Shown: positions 26,237 through 35,290, numbered from the stretch's first letter. The stretch is 64,000 nt of DNA from Dysgonomonas sp. 521 (GCF_010501055.1 NZ_QVMO01000009.1:1-64000); one strand, 5' to 3'. Notes: generated by a model not told the origin, from the sequence alone. Made by a program: numbers and translations.

Positions 26237-26731
26237 ATGTTAAATTTCGCATCAATAGATTTTGAAACGGCGAACTACAATCGCTCAAGTATATGTAGCT
26301 TGGGAATTGTAATTGTAAAAAATGGTGTCGTCGTAGATAAGATATATAGTCTTGTCCGCCCACGACCTAATTTCTATTGTTCATGGGCAACGGATATTCA
26401 TGGGCTATCTTATTATGATACGCTAAATGAACCGGAGTTTCCTGAAGTATGGGAGGATATTAAACCTAAACTAAAGAGTCTCCCATTGGTTGCACACAAT
26501 AGCTCTTTTGATGCAGGTTGTTTGAAAGCTGTACATGATTTATATGAGATCCAATATCCTAATTATGAATTTCATTGCACCTATCGAACGGCTAAAAGAG
26601 AGTTCCCCAACTTGGAAAATCATCAACTGCAGACAGTGGCAGTACATGTAGGATATGACTTGGAGAATCATCATCATGCGCTGGCAGATGCTGAAGCGTG
26701 TGCGAAGATAGCATTGCAAATTATAAAATGA
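26237..26731 (+). CDS. DEDDh 3'-5' exonuclease (DnaQ-like)
   Basis: 164 aa. Exo I is SIDFET near residues 6-11 (Asp and Glu), Exo II is AHNSSFDAGCL near 89-99 (Asp), and Exo III is HHHALADAEAC near 147-157 (His and Asp). The domain is complete and stands alone. Such proteins degrade DNA or RNA from the 3' end. Stand-alone copies turn up at the edge of Bacteroidetes mobile elements and next to defence genes. It is first in a tight operon, 6 nt before the first DUF262 gene, so it may supply nuclease activity to that system. Confidence 0.9.
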   Translation: MLNFASIDFETANYNRSSICSLGIVIVKNGVVVDKIYSLVRPRPNFYCSWATDIHGLSYYDTLNEPEFPEVWEDIKPKLKSLPLVAHNSSFDAGCLKAVHDLYEIQYPNYEFHCTYRTAKREFPNLENHQLQTVAVHVGYDLENHHHALADAEACAKIALQIIK

Positions 26732-26737
26732 GAGAAT

Positions 26738-28498
26738 ATGAGAGAAAATACTAACGAAAATCCAAATTTCAGATTAAAAGCTGTTGCCGATTTTTTAGAT
26801 GGCAAGCATCATTTTTACATTCCTTCTTACCAACGTGGGTATCGGTGGGATAGAAAGCAGGTAGAAGACCTTTTGAAAGATATTACTGACTTTTCTAAAA
26901 AAGCCAAAGACGGAGAGTTCTATTGTTTGCAACCTGTTGTTGTGAAAGAAAAGCAATGGGAATTAAATGGAAATACAATCAACGGTTGGGAAGTTATTGA
27001 CGGGCAACAACGACTGACCACTCTTCTATTATTGCTTAAATACCTGCAAAGCAAAAGTTGTGATTGCAAGAAGCCTCTTTACGACTTATATTACGAAACA
27101 AGACCCGAGGTGGATTTTGACAATTTGCACCCTCTAAATGACATTGACAGCTATTATGCTCAGCATGCCAAAGAGATTATTGATGAATGGTTTAATGAAA
27201 ACACAATAAAAAAAAGTAAACTTGAAGAAGTCTTATTCGACCCATATAAGCCGGAAGATAAAGAACCACAAGTTAAATTTATCTGGTATGTAGTAGAAAA
27301 TGCCGACAATCTAAATTCTATTAAAGTATTCAACAATCTGAATAAAGGTAAAATTCGCTTAACAAATGCCGAACTGATAAAAGCTCTGTTTATATTGAAT
27401 GCAAAAAACACAATATCAAATATAAACGAAGTTGTACTAGAGTGGAATGTGATAGAAAGTTCTCTACACGATGACGAATTCTGGCTGTTTTTGGCAAACA
27501 AAGATTACAATCCTGCCACAAGAATTGATTTGATTTTTGATTTTCTCACCAACAAACCTCTCAAAAGCGATGACGACTTCTCGTATCGTAAATTTCAAGC
27601 CTTATATGATGGCGAAACAGAAGAATGCTGGGGAAATTGGGGTGTGAAAAATTTCGCTGAAGCTTGGGAGAAAGTAAAAACTGTATATCAACTATTTCTA
27701 TATTGGTTCGAAGACAACAAACTATACCACTATATAGGCTTTTTGCTTAGCATTGGCATTTCTCACAAAGAAATATATAATAAAATACATGTTCTGCCTA
27801 AAAACAAAATGGAAGAGGAGGTAAAAGCTATCATTAGAGAAAAAATTAGGATTTCAAAAACAGAGCTTGACGAATTGACCTATAGCTCAGACAAAATATC
27901 ATCAATATTATTATTGTTTAATATTGAAACCGGAGCAAAATCAAACTCGTATCGTTTCCCATTCGATTTATATAAAAAAGAAAACTGGGATATAGAGCAC
28001 ATAGCCTCTCAAACGGATAATAAACTGCAAAAGACAGGAGATAAGATCGTTTGGCTGACTTATCTTAAACAAGTTGTTTGTCATGAAGAAGGCTGGACTG
28101 AATTGCTTGCCAAAGCCATGCAGCTCTTAGAAAAGCTCAATAAAGAAGGGAAAGAAGCAGAAGGAGAGTTTAGCAGAATATATGAAGAAGTCTTTGCCAT
28201 TATAGAACCGGAGGATGAACAATCGATAAATAAAGATTCTATTGTAAATTTAGCTTTGCTTGATGCTGGCACCAATCGCAGCTATGGAAACGCTCCTTTT
28301 CAAACCAAACGTCAACGGATTATAGAAAAAGACAAGAGTGGAGGATTTATTCCTCCGTGTACCCGCAACGTATTTTTAAAATACTACACTACTGAAAGCG
28401 AAAATGCTTCCCAATGGAAAAATGCATGGAAAGAAAATGATGGAAATGCTTATTTGGAAGCAATACACGCAACAATAGATGACCTGTTAAACAATTAA
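26738..28498 (+). CDS. DUF262-DUF1524 protein (GmrSD/SspE-like), first DUF262 gene
   Basis: 586 aa. The N-terminal DUF262 domain has IPSYQRGYRWDRKQVEDLL near 27-45 and the signature VIDGQQRLTTLLLL near 86-99; this domain binds or hydrolyses nucleotide in GmrS-like proteins. The C-terminal DUF1524 region has WDIEHIASQTDN near 416-427, the His-containing HNH-type nuclease motif of GmrD/SspE, and a later LLDAGTNRSYGNAPFQTKRQRI block that fits the end of that domain. Fused DUF262-DUF1524 proteins restrict phage DNA carrying modified bases or phosphorothioates. No modification genes are seen nearby. It follows the exonuclease gene by 6 nt and precedes the second DUF262 gene by 3 nt. Confidence 0.85.
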   Translation: MRENTNENPNFRLKAVADFLDGKHHFYIPSYQRGYRWDRKQVEDLLKDITDFSKKAKDGEFYCLQPVVVKEKQWELNGNTINGWEVIDGQQRLTTLLLLLKYLQSKSCDCKKPLYDLYYETRPEVDFDNLHPLNDIDSYYAQHAKEIIDEWFNENTIKKSKLEEVLFDPYKPEDKEPQVKFIWYVVENADNLNSIKVFNNLNKGKIRLTNAELIKALFILNAKNTISNINEVVLEWNVIESSLHDDEFWLFLANKDYNPATRIDLIFDFLTNKPLKSDDDFSYRKFQALYDGETEECWGNWGVKNFAEAWEKVKTVYQLFLYWFEDNKLYHYIGFLLSIGISHKEIYNKIHVLPKNKMEEEVKAIIREKIRISKTELDELTYSSDKISSILLLFNIETGAKSNSYRFPFDLYKKENWDIEHIASQTDNKLQKTGDKIVWLTYLKQVVCHEEGWTELLAKAMQLLEKLNKEGKEAEGEFSRIYEEVFAIIEPEDEQSINKDSIVNLALLDAGTNRSYGNAPFQTKRQRIIEKDKSGGFIPPCTRNVFLKYYTTESENASQWKNAWKENDGNAYLEAIHATIDDLLNN

Positions 28499-28501
28499 AC
28501 A

Positions 28502-30853
28502 ATGGAAAAACAAATGCAAAAAAATATATCTTTTTTGGATATGATAGAAAAGTATTCAATCTGCGTTCCAAAAATACAAAGAGACTATGCGCAAGGACGT
28601 GAAGATGATAAAACTGCAGAAATACGAGAATCTTTTCTCGAAGAAATGATAGAATCATTAATATCAAAAGAGAGCATGCCCTTAGTGCTTGATTTTGTCT
28701 ATGGCTCTACCGACAACGACAACGTTTTTACACCGCTCGATGGACAACAGCGTTTAACGACTCTCTTTCTTTTGCATTGGTACCTTTTGCCAGCTGACAG
28801 ACCACAACTATTTAAAGATGACACTAGCATGCCACGCTTCACTTACGAGACCAGAATATCCTCGAAAGACTTTTGCAAAAGCTTGGTTGCAACTTCTCCT
28901 CGGATTATAAAGGATAATACAGCAATGTCTGTATCAAAAAGAGAGAACGAAACAACAAAAAAAGAATGGACTTTATCTGAAAGCATACAAAACGAACCTT
29001 GGTTTTTGTGGTCGTGGCGAAAAGATCCGACTATAAAAGGAATGTTGGTAATGCTAGACGCAATGGACAAAAAGCTAAAAGCAATACCCGACAAGATTTC
29101 TTTATGGAATAGTTTGACCGAAAATCGTAAGATTGTTTTTCACATACTCCCTCTTGAACAGTTTAATCTGGCAGATGAACTTTATGTTAAAATGAATGCC
29201 CGTGGAAAAGAATTATCTTCTTTCGATATACTTAAATCGACGTTTGAAGAACAAATGAAGAAGAATGAGGTAAGCGAGTTATTGCAAGAAGAATGGCGAA
29301 CGCACATTGATAGCAAATGGATGGATTTATTCTGGAACAAAAAAGCAATAGCATACCTTGATAGCTCAGACAGTAATAAAAATAAAGAAATAGTGAACGC
29401 TGTCGAAATGTCTTATTTGCGTTTTTTGAAACGAATGATGTACTTTCATTTGTTTATGATTGATGATTTCGAAAACCCCGAAGCTTTAGATAAAGATAAA
29501 TTTGTGGAGGGTATTAAATCTGTTCGTATATATGTGAGAGACCATGATATTATTACGATTATTCCGCAACTAAGTAAGTGTGGATTCTTTAACGAAGCTT
29601 TCTACTCTTTTGTAATTGAGACAATGGAACAATTGCTATTTATAGAAGATGAGCGTGTAAAAGAAGGAAGCGATTTTATTACTATGCCGTTTTGGAAAAT
29701 TGACAACCGAGATGTAAACAATCTTTTCGAAATGTTTATTGACAATAAGATTACTTATTTGGGGCGTGTATTATTCTTTGCCCAAATGCAGTTCTTCAAA
29801 TACTACGGAGCAGAAGCTCTACAAGAGTCGGAAAAGTTGAGAAAAGAATTAAACAACTGGATGCGTATTATTCGCAATTTATCTTATAACACGAGTTATA
29901 ACAATGAAGATGAATTTAGAAATACGATAAAGGCGTTAGATACGTTAGCTTTTTTTGTTTATGCCGAGAGCGATACGAAGTCTATTCTTGACTATTTTGC
30001 TAAGGATGGTGAAGTACTCCGTTTTGACGGAGAACAAGTAACGGAAGAAAGAGAAAAGGCACGTCAAATACTACAGGATACCAAATGGGAAAACAAAATT
30101 GAAGAAGCAGAATGTTATGCTTTCTGGCAAGGAACTATTCGTTTTTTATTTAGAACAAATGAGCATAAATACGATTGGACACTTTTTGACGATAGATGGT
30201 CTAAGTCAAAAAGATATTTTAATGTAGATGGAGTATCCGACGAGTATAAGAATAATAATATTCTCTTAAGGCTGTTAATTTGCAGCTTCACAAAATGGGA
30301 AAGCTTTTGGGGCATTACTTACGATAATAAAGCTTCCTCATGGGGAGATATTTTATCGAATAAAAAATGGATTTTACCATTAAATTCCTTGTTTATAGAA
30401 GATCCAACTACGTTTGATTATATGAACTTCAATATCTTTCATGAAAATCAAAATGAGCAATCAGCTCTTGTTCATTCTGACTTATGTAAAAGCGACCTTC
30501 TTAATTGCATTGTAGATGGCTGTTTCTTAAATTACAGAAATAATCAGCATGCTTTATACCCATACAATACAAGAGCTAAATGGAAAATTTATGTTATTGG
30601 TAATGCGAGGAATTCGATATTTTCAAGATTATTAGATCAAAATAAAATTGAATTAATAAACGGAGAATGCGGTAAATTAGGGAACTACCCGTATTTCTGG
30701 GGCTGGAATTTATACTTTAAACATAGTGATGTTACTTATTATTGGGGAACTGATGATAGATTACAAAAATATAATAATGAGTTACAAACGTGGGCTACAG
30801 AAAATATTTCTTTAGAAAATATCGAGGATTATTTTAGTACAGATAATATTTAG
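28502..30853 (+). CDS. Second DUF262 protein, long form
   Basis: 783 aa. The N-terminal DUF262 domain has VPKIQRDYAQGR near 20-31 and TPLDGQQRLTTLFLLHWYLL near 76-95, plus NARGKELSSFDILKSTFEE near 230-248, also typical of the family. The long C-terminal part (about 300-783) has no HNH motif that I can see and is otherwise unrecognised. It differs strongly from the DUF262 protein encoded just before it, so the pair is not a simple duplication. The 3-nt spacing implies co-translation. Together they could form a two-component restriction complex with the first protein carrying the nuclease. Confidence 0.82.
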   Translation: MEKQMQKNISFLDMIEKYSICVPKIQRDYAQGREDDKTAEIRESFLEEMIESLISKESMPLVLDFVYGSTDNDNVFTPLDGQQRLTTLFLLHWYLLPADRPQLFKDDTSMPRFTYETRISSKDFCKSLVATSPRIIKDNTAMSVSKRENETTKKEWTLSESIQNEPWFLWSWRKDPTIKGMLVMLDAMDKKLKAIPDKISLWNSLTENRKIVFHILPLEQFNLADELYVKMNARGKELSSFDILKSTFEEQMKKNEVSELLQEEWRTHIDSKWMDLFWNKKAIAYLDSSDSNKNKEIVNAVEMSYLRFLKRMMYFHLFMIDDFENPEALDKDKFVEGIKSVRIYVRDHDIITIIPQLSKCGFFNEAFYSFVIETMEQLLFIEDERVKEGSDFITMPFWKIDNRDVNNLFEMFIDNKITYLGRVLFFAQMQFFKYYGAEALQESEKLRKELNNWMRIIRNLSYNTSYNNEDEFRNTIKALDTLAFFVYAESDTKSILDYFAKDGEVLRFDGEQVTEEREKARQILQDTKWENKIEEAECYAFWQGTIRFLFRTNEHKYDWTLFDDRWSKSKRYFNVDGVSDEYKNNNILLRLLICSFTKWESFWGITYDNKASSWGDILSNKKWILPLNSLFIEDPTTFDYMNFNIFHENQNEQSALVHSDLCKSDLLNCIVDGCFLNYRNNQHALYPYNTRAKWKIYVIGNARNSIFSRLLDQNKIELINGECGKLGNYPYFWGWNLYFKHSDVTYYWGTDDRLQKYNNELQTWATENISLENIEDYFSTDNI

Positions 30854-30861
30854 TAGCAATC

Positions 30862-31467
30862 ATGCGCCTCCTCCACCTCTCTGACACTCACAACCTCCAC
30901 CGGCAGTTAAATAATTTACCGACTGCCGATATTATTGTCCATTCCGGTGACATTTCGTATGCTGGCACTGGTAAGGAAGTTGTGGATTTTGTTGAATGGT
31001 TTGGAGCGTTAGATTATCAATACAAAATTTTCATTGCAGGTAATCACGACTATTGTTTAGAGGGAAAAGGGAAAGAAAAAATTCAGCGATTTTTGCCTGA
31101 AAACTGTTTTTACCTCTACAATAGTGGCATAACAATAAACAGCTTGAAATTTTGGGGTATTCCATTTTTCTTTTCTGATGACGTGAGTGGTCAATATCTC
31201 AATATGATTGCACAAATTCCGGCGGATACTGATGTTTTGATTTCGCATCGTCCACCACTTGGTATTTTGGATAACACCAATAATATTTCTTATGGTTGTC
31301 CTGATTTACTTCAAAAGATATTTGAGGTTCGTCCTCGTTATCATCTTTTCGGGCATATCCACGATGCTTATGGTATTGAAGAGTCTAAATATACAACCTT
31401 CGCCAATGCAGCATTAGTAGATGAAAATTATCGACTATTAAATAACCCTATCGTATTTGATATATAA
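30862..31467 (+). CDS. Calcineurin-like metallophosphoesterase
   Basis: 201 aa. All metallophosphoesterase motifs are present: LSDTHN (5-11), SGDIS (28-32), GNHDY (59-63), ISHRPP near 123-128, and FGHIHDAYG near 155-163. The short form resembles the MPPED-like group. Such enzymes hydrolyse phosphodiesters, including cyclic nucleotides and nucleic acid ends. It follows the long DUF262 gene by 8 nt in the same operon, so it is probably part of the same system. The first 45 nt are C-rich compared with the rest of this AT-rich gene, an oddity without explanation. Confidence 0.88.
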   Translation: MRLLHLSDTHNLHRQLNNLPTADIIVHSGDISYAGTGKEVVDFVEWFGALDYQYKIFIAGNHDYCLEGKGKEKIQRFLPENCFYLYNSGITINSLKFWGIPFFFSDDVSGQYLNMIAQIPADTDVLISHRPPLGILDNTNNISYGCPDLLQKIFEVRPRYHLFGHIHDAYGIEESKYTTFANAALVDENYRLLNNPIVFDI

Positions 31468-31477
31468 ATAGCGGCAA

Positions 31478-31693
31478 ATGACACATACTGAGAAATGGAT
31501 GGAAATAAGAGCGAGATATTTAGATAAAGAAATATCCGAGAGCGAATATTATAAAATTTGTGATGAAGCAGGTCTTGAAATGACTGCATGGGTAGATGAA
31601 GATTTTGCAAGAGAGCACGGTTTTATCGGTGATAGCATAGACCTAATAAGTTTTGCATCAGATAGAGAATGGCAAGAAAACGCAATCCATTAA
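31478..31693 (+). CDS. Small acidic hypothetical protein at the end of the DUF262 operon
   Basis: 71 aa, acidic (many Glu and Asp), predicted mostly helical. No domain was recognised. It starts 10 nt after the phosphoesterase stop, so it is probably the last gene of the exonuclease-DUF262-DUF262-phosphoesterase operon. An antitoxin-like or regulatory role is possible but only a guess from size and position. Confidence 0.5.
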   Translation: MTHTEKWMEIRARYLDKEISESEYYKICDEAGLEMTAWVDEDFAREHGFIGDSIDLISFASDREWQENAIH

Positions 31694-31776
31694 TTTTTGA
31701 TTCAAATTAATGCTCTCTTTTGGCACAGGTGAGAAGTATTTTTGCAAAAATATATTAATCTCTAAAATTGAAATGT

Positions 31777-32028
31777 ATGGCAAATTTTTATTGTGAGTAT
31801 TGTGGAAATAAATATTCCAGCGTATCGTCATTGACTGCATCTACATGTTCACGACATCCTAACGGAGCTGGAAAGGGAAAACACAAATTGTATGAAGGAA
31901 GTGAAAAAAGTAAATACACATGCAAATATTGTGGTAATTCATATTCTTCTATTAGTTCATTAACTGCATCAACATGCTCAAGACATCCAAATGGAGCTGG
32001 AAAAGGGAAACATGCACCAGCTCTTTAA
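31777..32028 (+). CDS. Tandem Cys2-Cys-His zinc-finger-like microprotein
   Basis: 83 aa from ATG 31777. It consists of two nearly identical units, each with Cys-x2-Cys-x12-Cys-x2-His: YCEYCG then STCSRHPNGAGKGKH, and YTCKYCG then STCSRHPNGAGKGKH. The Ser-rich middle (SSVSSLTAST / SSISSLTAST) is also repeated. Spacing suggests one zinc site per unit; each unit ends in a basic Gly/Lys tail that could touch nucleic acid. No named family was recognised. It has its own terminator and lies alone between the DUF262 operon and the AAA+ gene. Confidence 0.65.
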   Translation: MANFYCEYCGNKYSSVSSLTASTCSRHPNGAGKGKHKLYEGSEKSKYTCKYCGNSYSSISSLTASTCSRHPNGAGKGKHAPAL

Positions 32029-32045
32029 TTTCTCATTGCATAAAG

Positions 32046-32072
32046 AAAACTGCTCATATGGGCAGTTTTTTT
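32046..32072 (+). terminator. Rho-independent terminator after the zinc-finger gene
   Basis: Perfect 8-bp stem AAAACTGC (32046-32053) / GCAGTTTT (32062-32069) with inner complementarity and a following run of T. Confidence 0.8.
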
Positions 32073-32116
32073 AGAGACATTTTACACCTGTGCTATTATT
32101 TGGCGCATGCCGTGCA

Positions 32117-32124
32117 TATCTTTG
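32117..32124 (+). promoter_or_regulatory. -7 box of the AAA+ / WYL operon
   Basis: TATCTTTG fits TAnnTTTG. It lies 16 nt before ATG 32141 and inside the longer open frame that begins at 32090, which supports 32141 as the real start. A TTTG lies 14 nt upstream, shorter than the usual 19-21. Confidence 0.45.
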
Positions 32125-32140
32125 CATAAAAACAATAGAT

Positions 32141-33841
32141 ATGAGACAGTTGAACATTACACAGAAAGACGAGAATGTCAACGAAAAAGTTGATAAAAAG
32201 GTTCTTAAAACCTCTTTAGACCATATAGAAAATATAGTGGAATTAGTTGAGAATTCCGGTTTGAATAAAGAGTTTTTCCAGAAAGCGAAGAAAAGCATCA
32301 ACTTTGTGGCTAAGAAAATGGGACTTACAATAAATCAAACGGTTCTCTTTGCTATTTTTATAGAGAAAAGTGACGACAGTAGAATATATATCAGTGAATT
32401 TTCTAAGCTAATTGGCTGTCGTTTAGTTAGGATTATAAATTTAATGAGTGATATTGACGAATTAGAAAAACGGCGTTTGGTTCGTTGCAACAGAAGCAGC
32501 AATCAAAAAAGTTATCGTGTGCCTATGGATGTTGTTAATGCTTTAAAACAAGATATCGCATATACTCCTGAAAGCACTCAAAATCTGACCACCAAAGGAT
32601 TGTTCAAGCATATCAATCGCTTGTTCAGTGAAAGAGAGGAAAGTGAGATTTCTTGTGACTTACTATTAGTAGAATTGCGTTCACTTTTTGAAGATAATTC
32701 TTCCTTAGCTTTCTGTCAGCAAATCAAGGAATATGAAAAAATAGGAATATGTGGAAATGAGTTCTTGTTACTTTTATTATTCTGTCATAGATTTATCAAC
32801 TTGGATGATGATTGTGTTGGATTTCATGACTTTGATGATTTGTATGAGGAAAAATGGATATTCAAAGATATGAAATCCGAATTACAAAACGGAAATAGTG
32901 AGCTGCTTGAAAATAACATTTTGGAACATTCTAATGACAATGGTTTCGGAGACAGGGAATACTTTAGAATATCATCAACTGCAAAAGAGAAACTTTTTGT
33001 TGGATTGGATATTAAGACCACTCAGAGTAATAATAAAAAGGATCTTATGCTGCACGGTAGTATTTCTTCAAAAGAACTATTCTATAATAAACGGGAACAA
33101 TCGCAGATAACACAACTTACATCACTTCTTCACAAGAATAATTTTCAGTCTATTCAAGAGAAACTGGAAAAAGGTGGAATGCGAAAAGGTTTTGCTTGCT
33201 TGTTTTATGGAGCACCCGGAACTGGAAAGACCGAGACTGTCTATCAAATAGCTCGTTCTACAGGTCGCGATATTATGATGGTGGATATTTCAGAAACGAA
33301 AAGTATGTGGTATGGTGAAAGCGAGAAGCGTATAAAAGGAATATTCGATAAGTATAAAAGCTTTCTGAAAACGTGTGAGGTTGCCCCCATTTTGTTATTT
33401 AACGAAGCTGATGCAGTTATTGGTAAGCGAAAAGATGCCGGACAAGGCTCGATTGATCAAACAGAAAATGCAATACAGAATATCCTATTACAAGAAATGG
33501 AGAATTTAGAGGGGATAATGATAGCGACAACTAATTTGACTCAGAATTTGGATAAAGCTTTTGAACGAAGATTCTTGTACAAGATTGAGTTTGAGAAGCC
33601 TTGTATTGAAGCTAAAGAAAAAATTTGGCAAACCATGTTGCCAACATTATCTGAGCAAGAGAGATTGGAATTAGCAAATAATTATAATTTCAGCGGTGGA
33701 CAAATAGAAAATATCGTTCGCAAATATACTGTGGACTCCATCTTAAGCGGAGTAACACCGACATTGGAGACGGTACATAGCTACTGTCAAAGCGAGTTTT
33801 TGTATAAGAATGAAGAACGAAAAAGAATAGGATTTAATTGA
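32141..33841 (+). CDS. AAA+ ATPase with N-terminal helical domain
   Basis: 566 aa from ATG 32141. The N-terminal half (about 1-320) is helical and includes a winged-helix-like stretch (ISEFSKLIGCRLVRIINLMSDIDELEKRRLV, about 85-115). The classic AAA domain follows: Walker A GAPGTGKT near 356-363, the pore-like MWYGESEKR near 385-393, Walker B ILLFNEADAV near 415-424 with Asn in place of the usual first Asp, sensor ATTNLTQNLD, and FERRF arginines. The catalytic Glu is kept. Such proteins remodel other proteins or DNA complexes. The gene is followed 1 nt later by a WYL regulator, so the two form an operon. Confidence 0.85.
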   Translation: MRQLNITQKDENVNEKVDKKVLKTSLDHIENIVELVENSGLNKEFFQKAKKSINFVAKKMGLTINQTVLFAIFIEKSDDSRIYISEFSKLIGCRLVRIINLMSDIDELEKRRLVRCNRSSNQKSYRVPMDVVNALKQDIAYTPESTQNLTTKGLFKHINRLFSEREESEISCDLLLVELRSLFEDNSSLAFCQQIKEYEKIGICGNEFLLLLLFCHRFINLDDDCVGFHDFDDLYEEKWIFKDMKSELQNGNSELLENNILEHSNDNGFGDREYFRISSTAKEKLFVGLDIKTTQSNNKKDLMLHGSISSKELFYNKREQSQITQLTSLLHKNNFQSIQEKLEKGGMRKGFACLFYGAPGTGKTETVYQIARSTGRDIMMVDISETKSMWYGESEKRIKGIFDKYKSFLKTCEVAPILLFNEADAVIGKRKDAGQGSIDQTENAIQNILLQEMENLEGIMIATTNLTQNLDKAFERRFLYKIEFEKPCIEAKEKIWQTMLPTLSEQERLELANNYNFSGGQIENIVRKYTVDSILSGVTPTLETVHSYCQSEFLYKNEERKRIGFN

Positions 33842-33842
33842 T

Positions 33843-34787
33843 ATGGAAAAGAAAAAAAGTTCTAAGGATACCACATCCAATTTATTCAACCGATATGTTT
33901 GGTTGGTTGACATCATTTATCGAAGAGGGAAGATAACATTTGAAGAAATTAATGAATATTGGCAAAGATCATTATTAAATCTTGATGGAGAAGATCTTCC
34001 TTTGCGCACGTTCCATAACCATCGACAGGCTATTGAGCAGATGTTTGATATTAACATTGAGTGCGATAAGCGAAATGGATACAAATATTACATAGAGAAT
34101 ACCGATGATATGGAGCGTGGAGGCGTTCGAAGCTGGCTATTAAATACATTCGCAGTAAATAACCTGATAAATGAGAGTCACAAACTCAAACAACGCATTT
34201 TATTTGAAAAAATACCATCTGGGCAAATGCATTTGACATCTATTATTGAAGCAATGAGGGATAGCCTATCCATAGAAGTGACTTATCAGAGTTTTTGGCG
34301 AGATACACCTAATACTTTTGAGATTCATCCTTATTGTATAAAAGTATTTAAACAACGCTGGTATGTTATAGGGTACAGTCCATATAAAGAAAGTATCCTC
34401 ATTTATGCTTTAGATAGAATCAAACATATCCACATCAATGAGAATAAATTCCAGTTACCAAAGAACTTTGATGGAGAGGCCTTTTTTATGGACAGCTTTG
34501 GAATTGTAGCCGGAGACGGACACAAAACAGAAAACGTTCTGATTAAGGTATATAAAATTCAAGATAGTTATATCAGGGCTTTGCCATTGCATCACTCGCA
34601 AAAGGAAGTTGAAAGTACATCCGACTATACCATATTCAGCTACCATATAAAACCAAGCTTTGATTTTCGACAGGAGTTGCTCTCTCATGGATCAGAGGTT
34701 GAAGTTTTATCTCCTAAATGGTTTCGGGATGAAATTGCAGAGATTATATCGGCTCAATATGATGTATATCAAAGTAGTAAAAAGTAA
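33843..34787 (+). CDS. WYL-domain transcriptional regulator
   Basis: 314 aa. An N-terminal helix-turn-helix region (about 15-85, FEEINEYWQRSLLN ... LPLRTFHNHRQAIEQMF) is followed by a WYL domain (about 140-215) with SIEVTYQSFW, HPYCIKVFKQRWYVIGYS and IYALDRIKHI, and a WCX-like C-terminus. WYL regulators sense ligands, often nucleic acid or nucleotides, and frequently control defence islands. It is 1 nt after the AAA+ gene and is the last gene of the cargo. It may control that ATPase gene or the whole cargo. Confidence 0.88.
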   Translation: MEKKKSSKDTTSNLFNRYVWLVDIIYRRGKITFEEINEYWQRSLLNLDGEDLPLRTFHNHRQAIEQMFDINIECDKRNGYKYYIENTDDMERGGVRSWLLNTFAVNNLINESHKLKQRILFEKIPSGQMHLTSIIEAMRDSLSIEVTYQSFWRDTPNTFEIHPYCIKVFKQRWYVIGYSPYKESILIYALDRIKHIHINENKFQLPKNFDGEAFFMDSFGIVAGDGHKTENVLIKVYKIQDSYIRALPLHHSQKEVESTSDYTIFSYHIKPSFDFRQELLSHGSEVEVLSPKWFRDEIAEIISAQYDVYQSSKK

Positions 34788-34906
34788 CTCATGGAGGCGA
34801 TATGCATCATCTATACCAAAAGGAATTTGTCAATAGAGAAAATTTACTTAATTTTGTGCCAAGCTAATCAACCTGCTCAAAGCGGGGCAAATTGATGAAG
34901 TTATCT

Positions 34907-34924
34907 CGTTACTTATCCGTTACC
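34907..34924. repeat. CGTTAC-N5-CGTTACC repeat pair, copy 3
   Basis: CGTTACTTATCCGTTACC has the same 11-bp spacing as the pairs upstream of the first recombinase gene. A further pair (TGTTAC / CGTTAC) is at 34988-35005, and another at 63837-63854. Confidence 0.5.
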
Positions 34925-34998
34925 TATTCTGATTTACAGCCAAGACAAACGGCTGATTCAGAATGAAATAATCCAAAAGCATAGTTTTGTTACCAAAC

Positions 34999-35032
34999 CG
35001 TTACTATTTTTCGAGGCTCCGAAATAGTAACG
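34999..35032. repeat. 34-bp palindrome with 11-bp arms
   Basis: CGTTACTATTT (34999-35009) and AAATAGTAACG (35022-35032) are perfect inverted repeats; an inner CG/CG pair extends the stem. It begins inside the CGTTAC repeat pair and lies 103 bp upstream of the integrase remnant. It may be a recombinase or regulator site. Confidence 0.5.
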
Positions 35033-35134
35033 ATTATTCAAATATAACTCTCATTTTCCATCAGTTGTCAAAGAGTTGTCCGGTATTCTTCAAAACAAAA
35101 GAACAAAAATTTGTAACTAAAAAAATTGAAGATT

Positions 35135-35290
35135 ATGAAGTCAACATTCAGAACACTTTTCTACCTGAAAAAGAATCAGCCCAGAAAAGACAAAACGGTA
35201 CCTATTATGGTTAAGGTGACGGTAAACGGAAATCCTCAGAGCAGAGCAAAGCAATATATATTGCTCCACTGGAGGTTGCATCCGCGTTAA
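35135..35290 (+). pseudogene. Integrase remnant (N-terminal arm-binding part only)
   Basis: 51 codons starting MKSTFRTLFYLKKNQPRKDK and continuing TVPIMVKVTVNG, the signature start of Bacteroidetes tyrosine recombinases. It stops after a diverged tail and has no core-binding or catalytic domain. The leader (ATTTGTAACTAAAAAAATTG) is very like that of the integrase at 63969, so it is a relative of that gene. It is probably the remains of an older element. Confidence 0.75.

Noticed and set aside
34987..35214. 75-codon open frame overlapping the integrase remnant
   Set aside because: The other frame gives a clear integrase N-terminus. This frame passes through a palindrome and matches nothing.
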